DNA of 64,000 nt from Dioscorea cayenensis subsp. rotundata (GCF_009730915.1 NC_052481.1:21240461-21304460); one strand, 5' to 3'; counted from the stretch's first letter, positions 35,555-48,400 are shown. The notes: generated from the letters alone by a model not told the origin. Made by a program: numbers and translations.

Positions 35555-35803
35555 TCTGTATCTTCCTTTTCTGAGCAGGCCTGTGTCTCCATACGGTTGA
35601 CTTCGCCAGCTTCAGATTTATTATCTTGTCTTTGTTCTTATCTTGCTTTCTCATTCAATCGCTCTCCCTCATCTCCCGGTGAGGATTACGCTCTTTACTT
35701 CGCTTTGTTCTTTTTGTCGCTTTTTCGCTTTTCTCGTACTCAGATCATTGCTTTTTTTCTTTTTTTAATAAATTGTGGTTTATCCACTTTATTCATCTAT
35801 ATT

Positions 35804-36419
35804 TTACATAGAATAGATTGAAATGGTTAAAGGATAAATCCAATCAAAAGAAATTATTTGCTGATCAGATGAAATCATACAAACTCAATATATAGGCGAA
35901 TTGATCCACTTAAAGAAATCAGAAAATTTAGAGAAGTTATACTTGAAATAGATATTTGTTTTAACAGAGCTCTAAATCATCATAGTTGATGGTATTGAAA
36001 GTCTAAGATGGAAGTCATATATATATATATATATTAATGAAAAGGACAAGTCACTATTATGACGTATGTACAATATACCATATTCTTTGTTCACCATGTG
36101 AGTGGTGGAAATTGAAGTTCTGACCCCTCACATGGACACGAATGCCTTAACTGTTGGATTAACCCAATATCAACTATTTTTTTTTTTCGTTTTCTTTTAT
36201 GTTTCATGTTCTAAAAAAATTATTTATTATAAAATTTTGATATAAAAATTAGGTGAGCCTTCTTTATTGTATGTTGTTTATCTACTACTTAAACAAAAGA
36301 AAAAGAAAAAAATGGTGAGCCTCGTTGGTTTTTAAAACTTTTTAATAGGAGGAGAAATTAAATATTAAGACTCCCAGTATGAAATGATTCCTCTATTTAG
36401 AAAAAAATAGAGTAGTTTT
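35804..36419. other. spacer, AT-rich
   Basis: No gene seen; short (AT)n near 36020-36036. Confidence 0.5.
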
Positions 36420-36566
36420 TCTGTTCCGAGTGGGTCATGAGGAGACCCGTTGTTTCTCTTTTATTTCTTCTATTATTTTTGTTTCCACAGCTGGTGAAAG
36501 GGTTGTTGTTTCTTTTAATTCTTTTTTCTTAATAAATATGGTTTATCCACATTTAAAAAAAAAAAA
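36420..36566 (+). mobile_element. 5'-truncated LINE 3' tail
   Basis: Ends with aatatggtttatccacattt followed by an A run at 36553-36565, the same tail signature as the long LINE at 29-35.8 kb. The preceding about 100 bp is T-rich like that LINE's 3' UTR. The 5' boundary is approximate. Confidence 0.55.
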
Positions 36567-36806
36567 TTCCTTTGTTTGGAGTATATATAACTTTTCATTT
36601 ATTATATCAAACCATTTCTTTCTCCTTTACAGATCAACAGAGAAATGGATTTTGACAACCATACAATTTTAATATGATGAAACCACAAACATATATAGGA
36701 ACACTCCATAAAGTAGTAAAACTAAGACTGCAACATACTTCATATTCTTGTCCTTTCATATATATCATATATATATATATCCTTCATCAGTCATATGACC
36801 CCCTAA

Positions 36807-39800
36807 TTAGACCACTTTGAAATCAAGCTGTGGCTTCATAAGTGTGTCCTTGATGGCCTTGAGTTGTTGGATGACATCTCTCATGCCAATGCGAGCTTCA
36901 GGTGAGTCGGTGGCACATGCCAACCCAATCCTAACAATGGAGATTATGCACCCTTCCTGCTTCTCTGAGCTTATCATCAACCCTCCATTAGTTGTCAGTT
37001 CATGGCTGGCAACAAGTTTAGGGTCTATGACCTCCATGATTCTATCAGGGAATGCCATGCGTACACATTTCTCTAAACTCAAGCCCTGTTGAAAGACCTC
37101 ATTGGTTGGTCTCTTCCCTGTTAGAAGCTCAAGTAACATGATTCCATAACTATAAACATCTCCTCTGGTTGATACTCTACCTCCATAGCCATACTCTGCT
37201 CATGATAAATGAAGAAAATTCAATCAATTAGAATATAATGATTATTTACTCTTATTTAATTATGCTTATATTCTTTGATTACCAGGAGGTATGTATCCAA
37301 TGGAACCTTTGATCCAATTGGTAGAAGAACTTGGCTCCTGGTCAACCATCAGCTTTGCCAATCCAAAGTCTCCGACCTTTGCAATATTCATGTCTTCATC
37401 TAACAATACATTGCTTGGCTTCATGTCACAGTGCACCACTGGAGGCTGGCAGTCATTGTGTAGATAATCCAATGCACTAGCTACATCCATGGCAATGTTC
37501 AACCTGTCAAGTATGCTTAGCTCTCTTGCTCCATGAATGAGATCCTCCAAGCTTCCACCACTCATGAAGTCATAAACTAATGCAATGAAGTCTCTGTTCT
37601 CAAAGTCTATACTGGAGCAAGATGTTATCAACTTCACTAGATTACGATGCTTTGCGTTCTTCAGAGCTTCGCATTCGGCCAGGAAGCTCCTGGCAGCTCC
37701 ATGGGTTGCAAGATTCAATACTTTGATGGCGATCATCATGCCATCACTAAGAACACCTTTAAAGACAGAACCAAAGCTTCCACTGCCTATAAGATTGCTG
37801 GTGCTGAAGTTTTCGGTTGACCGAAGAAGCTCTTCATAGGAAATCAGAGGGCGTTGGCCTTTGAATGTGTTTGTGTTTGAGTTCGAGTTTGCAGAGACTT
37901 TTGCTGGGCTTTTTTTTCTTGTTGTTCTGATAAACACTATCCATGCCACAATCACAAGAACGAAGACAGTGACACAAATTACAACAAGAAGCCAGATGAG
38001 ACGTGAGGTACTTATCTTCTCTCGGTGTTTTCTGCTTTGTTGGCACCAACTTGGTGAAGATGAACTGCAAAGTTTACTATTTCCTTGGAGATGAATACGA
38101 GACGCATTTTTAAAAATGCCTTCATTTGGTATCACTCCTTGGAGATCATTGAAGGAGAGGTTCAAGAATTGGAGACCTTGAAGTTTACCGAGATCACTAG
38201 GAATAGTCCCTGAGAGTTGGTTGGATGAAAGGTCAAGACTTTGTAAACCTTTCAAATTGGAGATTTGTTCAGGTATAAACCCTGTGAATGAGTTGTTTGA
38301 CATGGAAAGAACTTGCAAACTATGACACTTCCCCAAGGATTCAGGAATATCACCAGATAACAAGTTATCGGAAAAATCAATGGCAACGACATTCTCCAGT
38401 CTCTCTATCTCTTCTGGCAGAGGGCCCGAAAGTAGGTTCCTTGAAAGATTCAGTGAGGAGCTTAGACTAGAAATGGAAAAGATCTCTGTTGGAATACTTC
38501 CATTCAGTTTGTTGTTAGAAAGGTCTAGTGATTGCAGACTTTGGTAGTTGGAAAAAGTAGAAGGTATTGCTCCTGCAAGACTGTTATCAGACAAATCAAG
38601 ATTGATGAGTTTGGTTAGGCTACCGAGAGCTGCTGGAATTGAGCCTTGGAATTGGTTTCCAGACAGCAACAACTTTTGAAGCTCACTGAGTTTGCTGATC
38701 TCTTCTGGGATTGCACCAGAAATCAAGTTCTGGCTCACGTTCAGTAATGTCAAGCTTGTCAGTTGACCTATTGATTTTGGTATGCTACCGAAGATTTGAT
38801 TCTCACCCATGTACAATTTTGAGAGGTTGGTGGACAAATTACCCACAGTGTCTGGGATCATCCCTTCAAAAAAATTGCCATCAAAGGCAAGGAATGCAAG
38901 ATTGGAACAGTTTGTCAAGGAGGTGATAAGATGCAGGCCATTAGTATCGGTGGAAACAAGCCTATTGTAGCCAATGTTATACATGGTGAGCTTGGAGAGC
39001 ATGTTCAGTCCTGGAGGAACTGAGCCATCAAGAAAGTTATGGGACATTCTGATGCTTTGGATCTTTGTGACATTGTGAAGTGAAGGTGGTATCTGACCGG
39101 TGAATTCATTGAAGCAGAAGTGAAAGAGAATGAGATTTGGAAGAGTAAAACCAACATCAGCAGGGATCTCACCATGCAAATTGTTTGATGCTAGAGCAAA
39201 GAAAACAAGTGAAGAAACATTGTATAAAGATGGAGGGACAGTTCCAGTGAGGTTGTTTATGGAGAGTTGCAGGTGTTGAAGTTTGTGGAGATGTCCCAAC
39301 TCATTTGGTATTGAACCAGTGAGTGTGTTGGTACCCAAGTCCAGAAAGGTAAGAGATGAAATGTTTCCTATGGAATTTGGGATAACTCCATTTAACCTAT
39401 TCTGTCCTAACTTCATGATCTGAAGCTTTGACAGTAATTCAAGGTTTTGAGGGATACTGCCTGTGATGAGGTTGTTAGACAAATCAAGGACAGTGAGTTC
39501 ATGGCAGTTGAGTATGGTTTGTGGGATGAGGCCATTGATGAGGTTGGAGCTTATGTTGAGGATGTTTAAAGAGGAGACAGAGCCAAGTTGAGAAGGAATG
39601 TTGCCAGAGAGTTGGTTGTCTTGAAGATTTAGGAAGGTGAGAACGGATAGGTTGCCAATTTGAGGACTTATGGAACCTTGCAGTCCAAGGCCTTGCAGGT
39701 CTAGTCCATAGACTCTCTGCTGTGCTCTGTTGCAGTAGACTCCATGCCATTTGCAAACTGTTGTGGTTTCATTCCATGAAGAAAGTGAACTTGTGGGATC

Positions 39801-39962
39801 ATTGATGCCATCTTTCAGTGATAGTAAAGCTTCTTTATCAGTTTGGATGTTTAAAGAAGATGATTGGATTGCTTTTGCTTGGGATGCAATGAGAAGGAGT
39901 AAAGTGGCAAAGTGATGAACATGTGGGAAATTCATGTTGGCTGTGTAGTTAAAATGAGCCAT
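36807..39962 (-). CDS. LRR receptor-like kinase, subfamily XII (Xa21/EFR/FLS2-type), non-RD
   Basis: Two exons: 37283-39962 and 36807-37195, joined in phase at YIPPE|YGYG, the classic intron position of this subfamily; about 1,020 residues. Signal peptide (FATLLLLIASQAKA), LRRNT cap with paired Cys (DKEALLSLKDG, CKWHGVYC), about twenty 24-residue LRRs of the NxLxGxIPxxLG type, transmembrane helix near 655-678 (LIWLLVVICVTVFVLVIVAW), then a Ser/Thr kinase: GSGSFGSVFKG, AIKVL, catalytic loop VHCDMKPSN, DFG. HCD in place of HRD marks a non-RD kinase, typical of pattern-recognition receptors. Acts at the plasma membrane; ligand unknown. Met10 may be the real start. A single-gene setting here, though the family often occurs in clusters. 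Confidence 0.92.
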
Positions 39963-39971
39963 TTGCTTTGG

Positions 39972-39979
39972 TATTTATA
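39972..39979 (-). promoter_or_regulatory. TATA box of the receptor kinase
   Basis: TATAAATA on the minus strand lies only about 10 bp before the first ATG (39962). A start site 30 bp downstream would fall near 39945, so translation more likely begins at Met10 (39935). Confidence 0.55.
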
Positions 39980-40884
39980 CTCGAAAAGAAGCAGGGAAGC
40001 AATGCTGCTTTCTTTTTCTTTTTTTTTCTTTCTAATTAAAGTTGATAAACATAGTTTATTTAAAAAATGATTATAAATTAATTGACCAGCACCGGACACA
40101 AAGCAATAACGTCGAACAAAACAAATAAGCTTACTTAATTAGCTAATCAAACTGGATAACCCCTCAATATCCAACGTATCGGTAGGAAAGTACTTGTCAC
40201 ATGCTATGAAGGTTAACATATATAACAGGATGCTATTAAGGAAGGTAATTATTGATATAGTGCTATCATAGTTTGTGCTATTATAGTTTGTGTTTTTTTA
40301 TTTATTTAATAAATTAGTGATTTAACAATTTTATTTATATATATAATGCTATCATTTGATGTATGTCAAAAGAATATCTTGGATCTTTTATTTTTAATAC
40401 AAGTTGTTTTTCTTTTATGTTTAAAAAAAATTTTTGGAGGCACTCTAGTTTGAGATGAAGAGTGAATGAGCGTTTATATATATTTGTTGTACACAACTAT
40501 ATTGGATAAAACACATCAATTTATTAATTTATATATATATATATATATTTAAAAAAAAAATGGATAAACCATTTGGCATTGGAATAAGATTTTTTTTTTC
40601 ATTATACCTTTTGGTTTATTTTTCAAGAGAAGTTTCACCACAACAGTGGTGGTATTATGTCACCTAATTCTTTTCTCTCCTAGAATTACTCCAAATCACC
40701 TAGAATTACTCCAAACCACCTAGTTAAAGATTTAAATTTTTCAAGGACATGATCTCCCTTCCACATCATCAAAGCCATAGGAAACTAAGTGTTGCAACCA
40801 TTAAGGAAGCAATAAAATGACTTTGCGGTGAAAGTAGTAGCACTACACAGTGAAATAAAACCTATTATTAATCTTTGCAAAAAA
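39980..40884. other. receptor kinase promoter and AT-rich spacer
   Basis: No gene. Includes a putative inverted LINE tail at about 40548-40620. Confidence 0.5.
40548..40620 (-). mobile_element. putative LINE 3' tail, minus orientation
   Basis: Minus strand reads atggtttatccatttttttt next to an (AT)n tract, matching the tail motif of the other LINE copies. Only the last few tens of bases can be assigned. Confidence 0.4.
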
Positions 40885-41009
40885 AATTAATTCACATTCT
40901 CTAAAAATCCTTTTCAATTATATGACCAATACAAAAGAGAAAATAATGTTTAAGCATCTAATTCATTTGCCATAAATCTTTTTTACATCTATGACTAATT
41001 CAAAAGAAG

Positions 41010-41842
41010 GATAACCTACTCTTGCCGTGCTCTTTTGCCGTTAGATTGTAGTCCTTTTTGGCTTCTAATTTTGGTTTTCCACCACCCCTTTGATCAGTAG
41101 TTGACTTGTAGGGGAAGTTAGCGTTCGCTTATCCCAAGTCCTTTCAGGGATGCAGTCGACTTACTTCTTAAATCTCTTGTGTGGAATGTTTTTTTTAGGG
41201 AAAAAGAGCGGGCGAACCCACTAGAGACCCAGGGATGTGCACAAGCTTTGGTGGAACAAGTGGGGACCGGGCCGCGCTCACGTGGGCGCAGGAACCACCC
41301 GTACACAACCACTATTTACAACTCCCAGAAATGTGCCATCAGCCGAGAATCGAACTCTCACCACTAGGTGAGAGCTCTATCGGCGACCCATGTACCAATA
41401 GACCCGAAGGTCGTTGGCCTTGTGTGGAATGTTTGGCTTGAAAAAAATGTTCATATTTTTAGCAACATCCATTCTATGCATTGTGCTGAGTAACTGAATA
41501 TTATTCGTTAATGCAGTGTCGAAAGACCAAAAGGCTAAACTTGACGGGTCTGTCTTTGATGCAAGGTGTAGTCTGGAGTTTCTCAGTGGCTGACAGGGGA
41601 AGAAGACATTCAAAAGGAGTAGTCCTCCTGGGTCCTTTGTGTTGCCGGCCCCTTGTGGGTCTGGATGAACTCGTACTTTATCTTCGGTTTTTATTTGTAT
41701 TTTTTTTATGTTCTTTCTTTCTGTTTTGGTTTTTCCTTTTGTTTTTGTTCCACATCTAGTGGATCCTTGCATGCAGTGTTCCTCTTTTTTTAATTCATGT
41801 GATTTATCCATTTTACTAATAATAATAATAATAATAATAGTG
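41010..41842 (+). mobile_element. 5'-truncated LINE containing a nested SINE
   Basis: Removing the SINE, the plus strand encodes LLKSLVWNVWLEKNVHIFS, homologous to the ILWNIWLERNNRIF block of the 29-35 kb LINE. A T-rich 3' UTR follows, then the tail gtgatttatccattttacta and an (AAT)n run at 41817-41840. It interrupts the ~75-bp array. The 5' edge is approximate. Confidence 0.7.
41192..41418 (-). mobile_element. tRNA-derived SINE, nested in LINE
   Basis: Flanked by a perfect 16-bp target duplication, cttgtgtggaatgttt (41176-41191 and 41419-41434). On the minus strand it ends in an A tail (T run at 41192 onward). Near its 5' end it has a Pol III B-box-like agttcgattct preceded by an A-box-like ttggtacatggg about 35 bp upstream. 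Length is about 227 bp with tail. Resembles Au-type plant SINEs in layout. Confidence 0.85.
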
Positions 41843-42120
41843 GTTTGATATCTAATTCACATTCTCTGTAAATCTTTTTTAATTCTACAACCACTTCAAA
41901 AGAAAATAATGTTTCTGCATCTAATTCACTTTTTTTTCTAATAAACCACATAATTCAGTGAAATAATAATTCAATTTCTCTATAAATCCTGTTTAATTTT
42001 ATGACCAATTCAACAGAAAAATAATGTTTGTGCATCTAATGCATGCACTGACTCCACAAATCTTTTATAATTCTATGACCAATTCAAGAGAGAAAATAAT
42101 GCGTCAGTGTCTAATTCGTG

Positions 42121-43649
42121 ACTTTGTTCACAATGTATTTTGGAAAAACATATAAGAAAATTGATGCCCATAACCCATTTGACAAGCAAGCGTGATGTCA
42201 TAAAGCTGTGATTTATCCACTTGATTTCAAAATGTTGTCAAATAGATGTGTAATTGAAGAAAAATCAAGAGAGGAAAATATTATTTTACAACATATTGAA
42301 CATTAACTTTAATGAATCCTATGATTAGCCCATATTTTAGAAAATAAAAATGTAAAGTGGATTTATTGACTAGAAACTAAGATCAAGTCAATTGTGCACA
42401 ACAAATTTTGGTGGGAAACCTTATTGAATTTGTTGAATTTTAAAGGTTTGTGCAGTCAAGGGCAGAAACTTGAAGCCATTCTGATGGTGGGTAGATGCAG
42501 TGAAAGACCAGCAATTGATTGTGCTGCCTGACTCTTTTATGTCCTCATATTTTATGTTTATGATTTCGACTTTCAACAAGGATATTATTAATTAGGTTGT
42601 AGTTTATCTTCATTCTAATAATTTTGCTTTCTATGGTTTATCTAATTTTTTAAGAAAATTATTATAATGAAATCAGAAGTAACTATGAGTTGGAAGAACA
42701 AAATAACGGGGCCTTCACGCCAAATACTTTATAATTAGCTAGGTCTTGTGCAGCACTCTTGATAATTAGCCATAATCATAAATAACAAAAATTTTGACCT
42801 TTGATAATTAACCTAGCTAATAGCGATTCCCAAACTCCATATGATAGTTTTTGTTTTGTGACTCCTCTTGTTTGTATCCTGCCTCCTCTCGAGAGCCTAA
42901 GAAAAAAATAGATAAATTATTTTTATTAGAACAAAATATTTTTTTTTTCTTTCCTTCCCCTATTTTTACTACATTATTATTTTTATGAATGTAATTTATC
43001 AACTATTAAATATATATAACAAAAAAAATGGAAGAACGTTAAATGATCACCCCCTTCATAAATCTCATTTCCCTATCAACTCAAAGTCCCTATTTAAATC
43101 CTACATGTAGTTTGTTATAATAATCTCATTTCCCTTTCAACTCAAAGTCATTATTCGAATCCTACATATAATTTGTTTTAATAATTATATTTTTATTTAT
43201 TATGATTATCTCAATGAAAATTGACATGACGACTCCATGTCTCCCGGTTAGAAAATGAGATAGAAGTCAAGTCTTTGATAAAATGGTTTGCTTATATTTT
43301 TCCCCAAAAACACTAGACAAACAGTTAGATCATGTTGAGACATTATTAAACTTAATAGCATGATTATTTGCTCATGGTGACGTGATTGCTTGGGTCCCCT
43401 TGCTAAAAATTAACATTGTGTACTATGGGATTGTTGAATACTTGAGGCTGTTTAAAGATGGATGTTATAGCCTATAGTGACTCTCTAGCTAGGTTTTTTA
43501 TTATTGTAGCTGCTAAAGAAATAAATGTGAAAACTCTTTGTTTACTATCGTCATAATAAATAGTCTACTAGTTATGTTTTTGGCACCAACCGTATAAGAA
43601 AGGAAAGGTTGTAATTCTTCCTGCTTGCTTCTCTCCCTATTGTCAAACT
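42121..43649. other. spacer, AT-rich, one tandem duplication
   Basis: No gene recognised; contains the 62-bp duplication at 43061-43184. Confidence 0.5.
43061..43184. repeat. tandem duplication of ~62 bp
   Basis: Two diverged units, each starting aatctcatttccct and running through caactcaaagtc and atcctacat to ttgttwtaat. Confidence 0.8.
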
Positions 43650-43659
43650 CTGTTCCGGT

Positions 43660-45315
43660 GATGGCCCCCTAGGGCCATCAATCCCCCTACCCAGGGCCTA
43701 ATGTTAGTGCTAGTGTTTCCTGGGCGAAAGTAGTAAGCTCAGGCTCCTTGGCCTCCTCTCTTGAGCCCTCTTTCCACCTCCAAAATAACCCATTTTGATA
43801 AACTTAAAGCTCATCCATTGCTTTCTGTCACCATTAGCCAGGACCTTTGGAGCTTAGCTAGGGATAGTATGCATTCATCCCCGTATGCCAAATTCTTAGG
43901 TAAGGCTCTCCCCTGGACCAGGCAAAGCTAGCCTTGGCTGATGCCTGGCGAGGGATGGGAGCTTTCACCATTGCTGACCTTCTAAATGGTTTCTATTATA
44001 TCCGTTGTGAAAACCAAGAAATGCAAAATAGACTTCTTTGGGATGGTCCCTGGACGGTGGCGGGCCGCATTCTCTAACTAGCTCCCTAGCGAGAGAGCTT
44101 TCAACCTGAGTTTGAAAAAATCTCTCTAGCTGCAGTCTGGATCCAGATTTATCACCTTCCCATGGAACTTTGGGGAGGCGAAATACTTGAAATGGTTGCC
44201 TCTCAGTTTGGGCGAGTTCTTAAGGTGGATGAACACACCATTGATCGCTAGGGCCAAGTTCGCCAGAGTTTATGTGGAACTTGATCTAAACAATCCTCTT
44301 CTTTCAGGAGACATGGGTAAACTATGGAGATCAATCAATCTTTGTTCTAGTTTTCTATGAATAGCTTCCTGTTTTTTGTTACAGGTGTGGGCGTTTGGGC
44401 GTGTGGGTTATGGGGAAGCGCACTGCACCTTCTCTGACAATCGCTAGCATCTTAACCGACATGTGCCCTCTGCTTCTCTGGAAGTAAAGATGGTGCAAGT
44501 CGAGTCAGTGATGTAGGCTGATAGGGCCATTGATGTGCCAGATGACATTGCTAACCCTGTTCCCATGCAAACCCTTCCGGCTAAGGATGGGGATTTTAGA
44601 CCACGACTGAAACTCCGGTCCCTCTGTTCCTCCTCTAGTGGCCACGGCGGTCATGGCGGTGGTGCTCAGGCTAGTTCTCGAAACCCTAAAACTGTGTAGC
44701 CTCTCGAAGACGATGCCCAGGATCTTGACATGTGGCCCCCTGCATGGCGCAGTGGGACATGTGGCCATAAATCTGACATCATTCGCATGCATTCGACGTG
44801 TGGAGTTCTCATAAAGTGAGGGGGCATATTCATCATTCTGGGGGGTCCTCGAGCAATGCTAGTCCACTGCCCGAGACTAACAACCTTGCTGCCCATGCTC
44901 TTGCTTTATTGCCATCTCCTTCTCTCGATGCCTTGCCACCCATTCCCCTATCTTTGATGGATCAAATCACTCAAACCCCAACATTACCGCTGGCCTTGTC
45001 CAATCAATTCCCCTTTTGCTTTCTCCCAAGAATTTCAAATTTTTTTGGAAACGATCAAGACAGCCCGATCCCTCCCTCTCTAAATGACTCCTTTCCTAGC
45101 CCTACTGAAAAGATTTGAGTGATGTTAATGGATCTGGCTCTCAATATCTTATGGCTGTAGACCGTATAGTTGATGCTCTTGCTAATCCCCTGCCAAACAA
45201 CCAAGGTATGCTTGATATCCCCTCGGAAGGCTCTGAGGAGTTGGAAGAGCCATATGATGACATGATCCTTAGCCACTTCCAAAATGAAGCTAAGCTTGAA
45301 GCGTTGGCTAGATGA
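43660..45315 (+). pseudogene. LINE ORF1 relic with DUF4283
   Basis: Conserved pieces in changing frames: QNRLLWDGPWTVAGRIL and AVWIQIYHLPMELWGGEILE (DUF4283, about 43990-44200), then a Cys/Gly-rich patch near 44390-44480 where a zf-CCHC motif would be. The C-terminal part is acidic, ending near 45315. Several stops interrupt it. Confidence 0.75.
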
Positions 45316-45419
45316 GGGCCCTCTAAGAGTGGATCACGTTCAAAGAAAGAGAGAAACTCTTCCTCCTTTTAAACTCTTTCACTACCTTGTTCTTTGTTCT
45401 TCCCTCTAACATGTTTCAT

Positions 45420-48400
45420 GAATACTAAAATCCTTACTTGGAACTGTAGGAGCCTCTCAAATCCTCGGATGTTTACCCGTTTGCAAGATATGATTGCTAG
45501 TCTGAAGCTTGACCTCCTTTTGCTTAGTGGAAACTTAAGCTTCCACCATCGTGTTCACCTTTTCTATGAAAAGTTTAATAGAGGTGGGGATTGGGTTGCT
45601 ATCCCTTCCGTCGGCCTTTCTGGTGGAATTCTTGTCCTCTGGAATCGTTCAATTGGTAGTGTTACTCCAGTGGCAACCTCTCGCTTAGTGATAAGACTTG
45701 GATTCTTACCATGATTTACAACTCCCAAATCCTTCATGAGCAAAGGAGCCTTTGGCATTTTTTTCATGCTCTCTCTGGCTTAGGCACCCCTTGGCTCCTT
45801 ACAGGTGACTTCAATGCTATCCTTGGTGCTGATGAAACATAAGGGAAGGTTCTTTTTCTCATTACGCTTCTAAAGTTAATCTTTTTGCTGATTTTCTTTC
45901 AAACAACTCTCATTTTAGACCTTGGGTTTTCTGGCTCTAGTTTTACTTGGTGTAATGGTCAAGTTGGTCTTGCTCATCGCTGGGCTCGCCTCGATCGTTT
46001 TTGGCAAACTCTCTTTGGCTTTCAGACTACAACAATATATCTAATAAGCACTTGGTCCGCTCTATTTCTAATCATTCGCCCATGTTCCTTCATGCTTTTA
46101 CCTTTACTTGTAATTTTAAAAAAAAGATTTTATGGTTTGAAAATCATTGGCTTGACTATGAGGGTTGCCACAACTGTGTGGTCAAAGCCTCAAGGCCCAA
46201 ATGCTCCTCCCTTTGCATTCCCTTTCTCATGCTATTTCAAATACTAAACTTCTTCTCTCGGTGGAGAAAGTCAAACAAATGTCATATTGAAGAAGAAATC
46301 CTTAATATTGAAAAAGAAATTGCCTACGTGGAAGATCCTTGCTCCACGTTGGATGATGATTGGAAAAATATTTGGCTCAGAGCTCTCCATAATCGACATT
46401 TTGCCCTTCTTCAGTCGAAATCAATTTATTGGGGTCAAAGAGTGAAAAGCACATTGGCTTAACCAAGGGGGACATTAACTCTAGCTACTTTCCACAACTC
46501 TGTCAAGGTTTCGTTGTCATAAAAATAAAATCAGAGACATCAAAGATACTTCGGGTAATATCTTCTCCTCTCAACTTGAAATTGAAACTTGCTTAACTGA
46601 TTTTTACAAAAATCTCTGGTCCTCTTTGTCCTCTTTTTTTCGTTAATTCTCTGATTTTGGCCATTTCGGATGACCTTCACATTCTCTCTGAGGAGTATAA
46701 AAAGTAGCTCACTAGACCTATCTCCAAGCGGGAGGTCTATTCTACTCTTTATTCTATGTCTCATGGCAAAATGCCCTGGACCTGATGGCCTTAATGTTGA
46801 ATTTTACCTGTTTTACTGGAATCTTATTGAGGATCAATTTTTCAACGCTATCAATCATTTTTTTAATACCACTTTGCTTCTCCCCTCCCGGGGCCAAACC
46901 TTCGTGGCTTTGATTCCCAAGAAAGACAACCCTACTCTTGTCTCTGATTTTGGCCTGATCTCTCTTTGCAATGTCTCTTACAAAGTCATCTCTAAAATCC
47001 TTGTCAATCGTCTTAAGCCATTTATTTCCAAGCTGGTTGGTCCAGAACAGGCTGAGCTTATTTCGGGGCATGGCGCTAATGACAACATTATCACAGCCCA
47101 GGAGATAGCCCATAGCCTTGAAATGGATTTCCCAGCCCCCAGGATGATTCTTAAAATCGACATTGAAAAAGCATTTGATACTATTGAATGGGTAGCTATT
47201 CTTGCCACCCTCTCCAAAATGGGTCTTTCTTGAGATTTGGATCAGTTGGATTCGTTCTTGTCTTTCTTTTGCTTCTTTCTCTTTCCTTGTTAATGGCTCT
47301 CAGTCTTCCTAGATTTCTAGTAATAGAGGTGTTAGGCAAGGTGATCCGATTTCCCCTCTGCTTTTTCCTGATTGTTTTCTTAAAACCTTTCTGCGATCTT
47401 GAATCAAAGCTTTATCTCTAGACCTTGTTCCTGGCTTCAACCCTTCTCTTCTAAGAAATTTTAATCAATTGATGTTTGCTAACGATCTTATCTTAGTAAC
47501 TCGAGCTACCATAACTATGGCTAGAAATTGCCTGCTTTGCCTTAGTCTTTTTTATACCTTTTGGGCAAAAACGCTAATCTCAAGAAATCTGCTTTTCTCT
47601 CCCTCCTGGTGCAATCGCAAGCTAGCTAAATCTATCTCTAGAATTCTAGGCATTCCCTAGGAAAATTTTCCTTTCATTTATCTTGGAGCGCCCATTGCAC
47701 CTAAGTGACTCCCTGCCAATCACTTCAATTACATTCCCAATAGAGTTCAAAAAGCAATCCAAACCTAAAATCACTATTCAATTTCCACTGTTGGCAGAGT
47801 TATTCTTCTTAATAGTACCATTTTTTTGCTATCCCTAATTATCTCCTCTCGGTCCTTCATCTCCCTACATCCACTCTTGATTCTATCTCCAAGTTAGCCC
47901 AAAATTTTTTGTGGGGGAAAACTGGCAATCGTAGTGGCTTCCATTCAATTTGATGGACAGTTACTACACTTAGAAAAGCTAAAGGGCCTTGGCATCCGGG
48001 ACCTCGGGTTGGTGAAACATTCTCTATTTGCTAAAAATATTTTCTCAGCGCTTAATTCTAATTGCAAGATTTAGGTTGATATTTTCTAAAAGCAAATATA
48101 GTGATTGGCACCCGCTGTAATGTTAATCATCATCCTATCTCTTAGTTTTTCAAATCCATTTCAAATTCTGCAGATTTTCTCAAGGCTAATTTTAGAATTT
48201 TATCTTGTAATCCTGAGAATCTCAACCTTTTGATGGACCCTTGTATTATGGATCTCCGATTATGCTAAAACGGACTTTTCTTAACATGGATATTCCTCTG
48301 AATAACTTTCCTTTCTCTGAGATTTGCCATCAAAAATTCTCTGAATCTTAATGCCATTGAAAATATTTTTGGCTCTAATCTTGATCGGGATTGGATTAAT

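Larger units (their letters stand above)
29212..35794 (+). mobile_element. nearly complete LINE (L1-type non-LTR retrotransposon)
   Basis: ORF1 (29256-31856) and ORF2 (31872-35554) are followed by a 3' UTR ending in the family tail tgtggtttatccacttt. A possible 9-bp target duplication, atctatatt, flanks it at 29203-29211 and 35795-35803, which would leave a very short 5' UTR (about 44 bp) and hence slight 5' truncation. ORF2 is broken near its 3' end, so this copy cannot move by itself. No RNase H domain follows the zf-RVT region, unlike the LINE at 43.65-49.51 kb. Confidence 0.85.
40885..42120. repeat. array of ~75-bp repeats, split by a LINE insertion
   Basis: Units of the form CTAATTCACATTCTCTRTAA, then ATCYTTTTTAATTCTATGAC, then CAATTCAAAAGARAAAATAA and TGTTTGTGCAT occur at about 40885-41005 (about 1.5 units) and resume at about 41848-42120 (about 3.5 units). 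The intervening 41010-41842 is LINE sequence. Confidence 0.7.
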
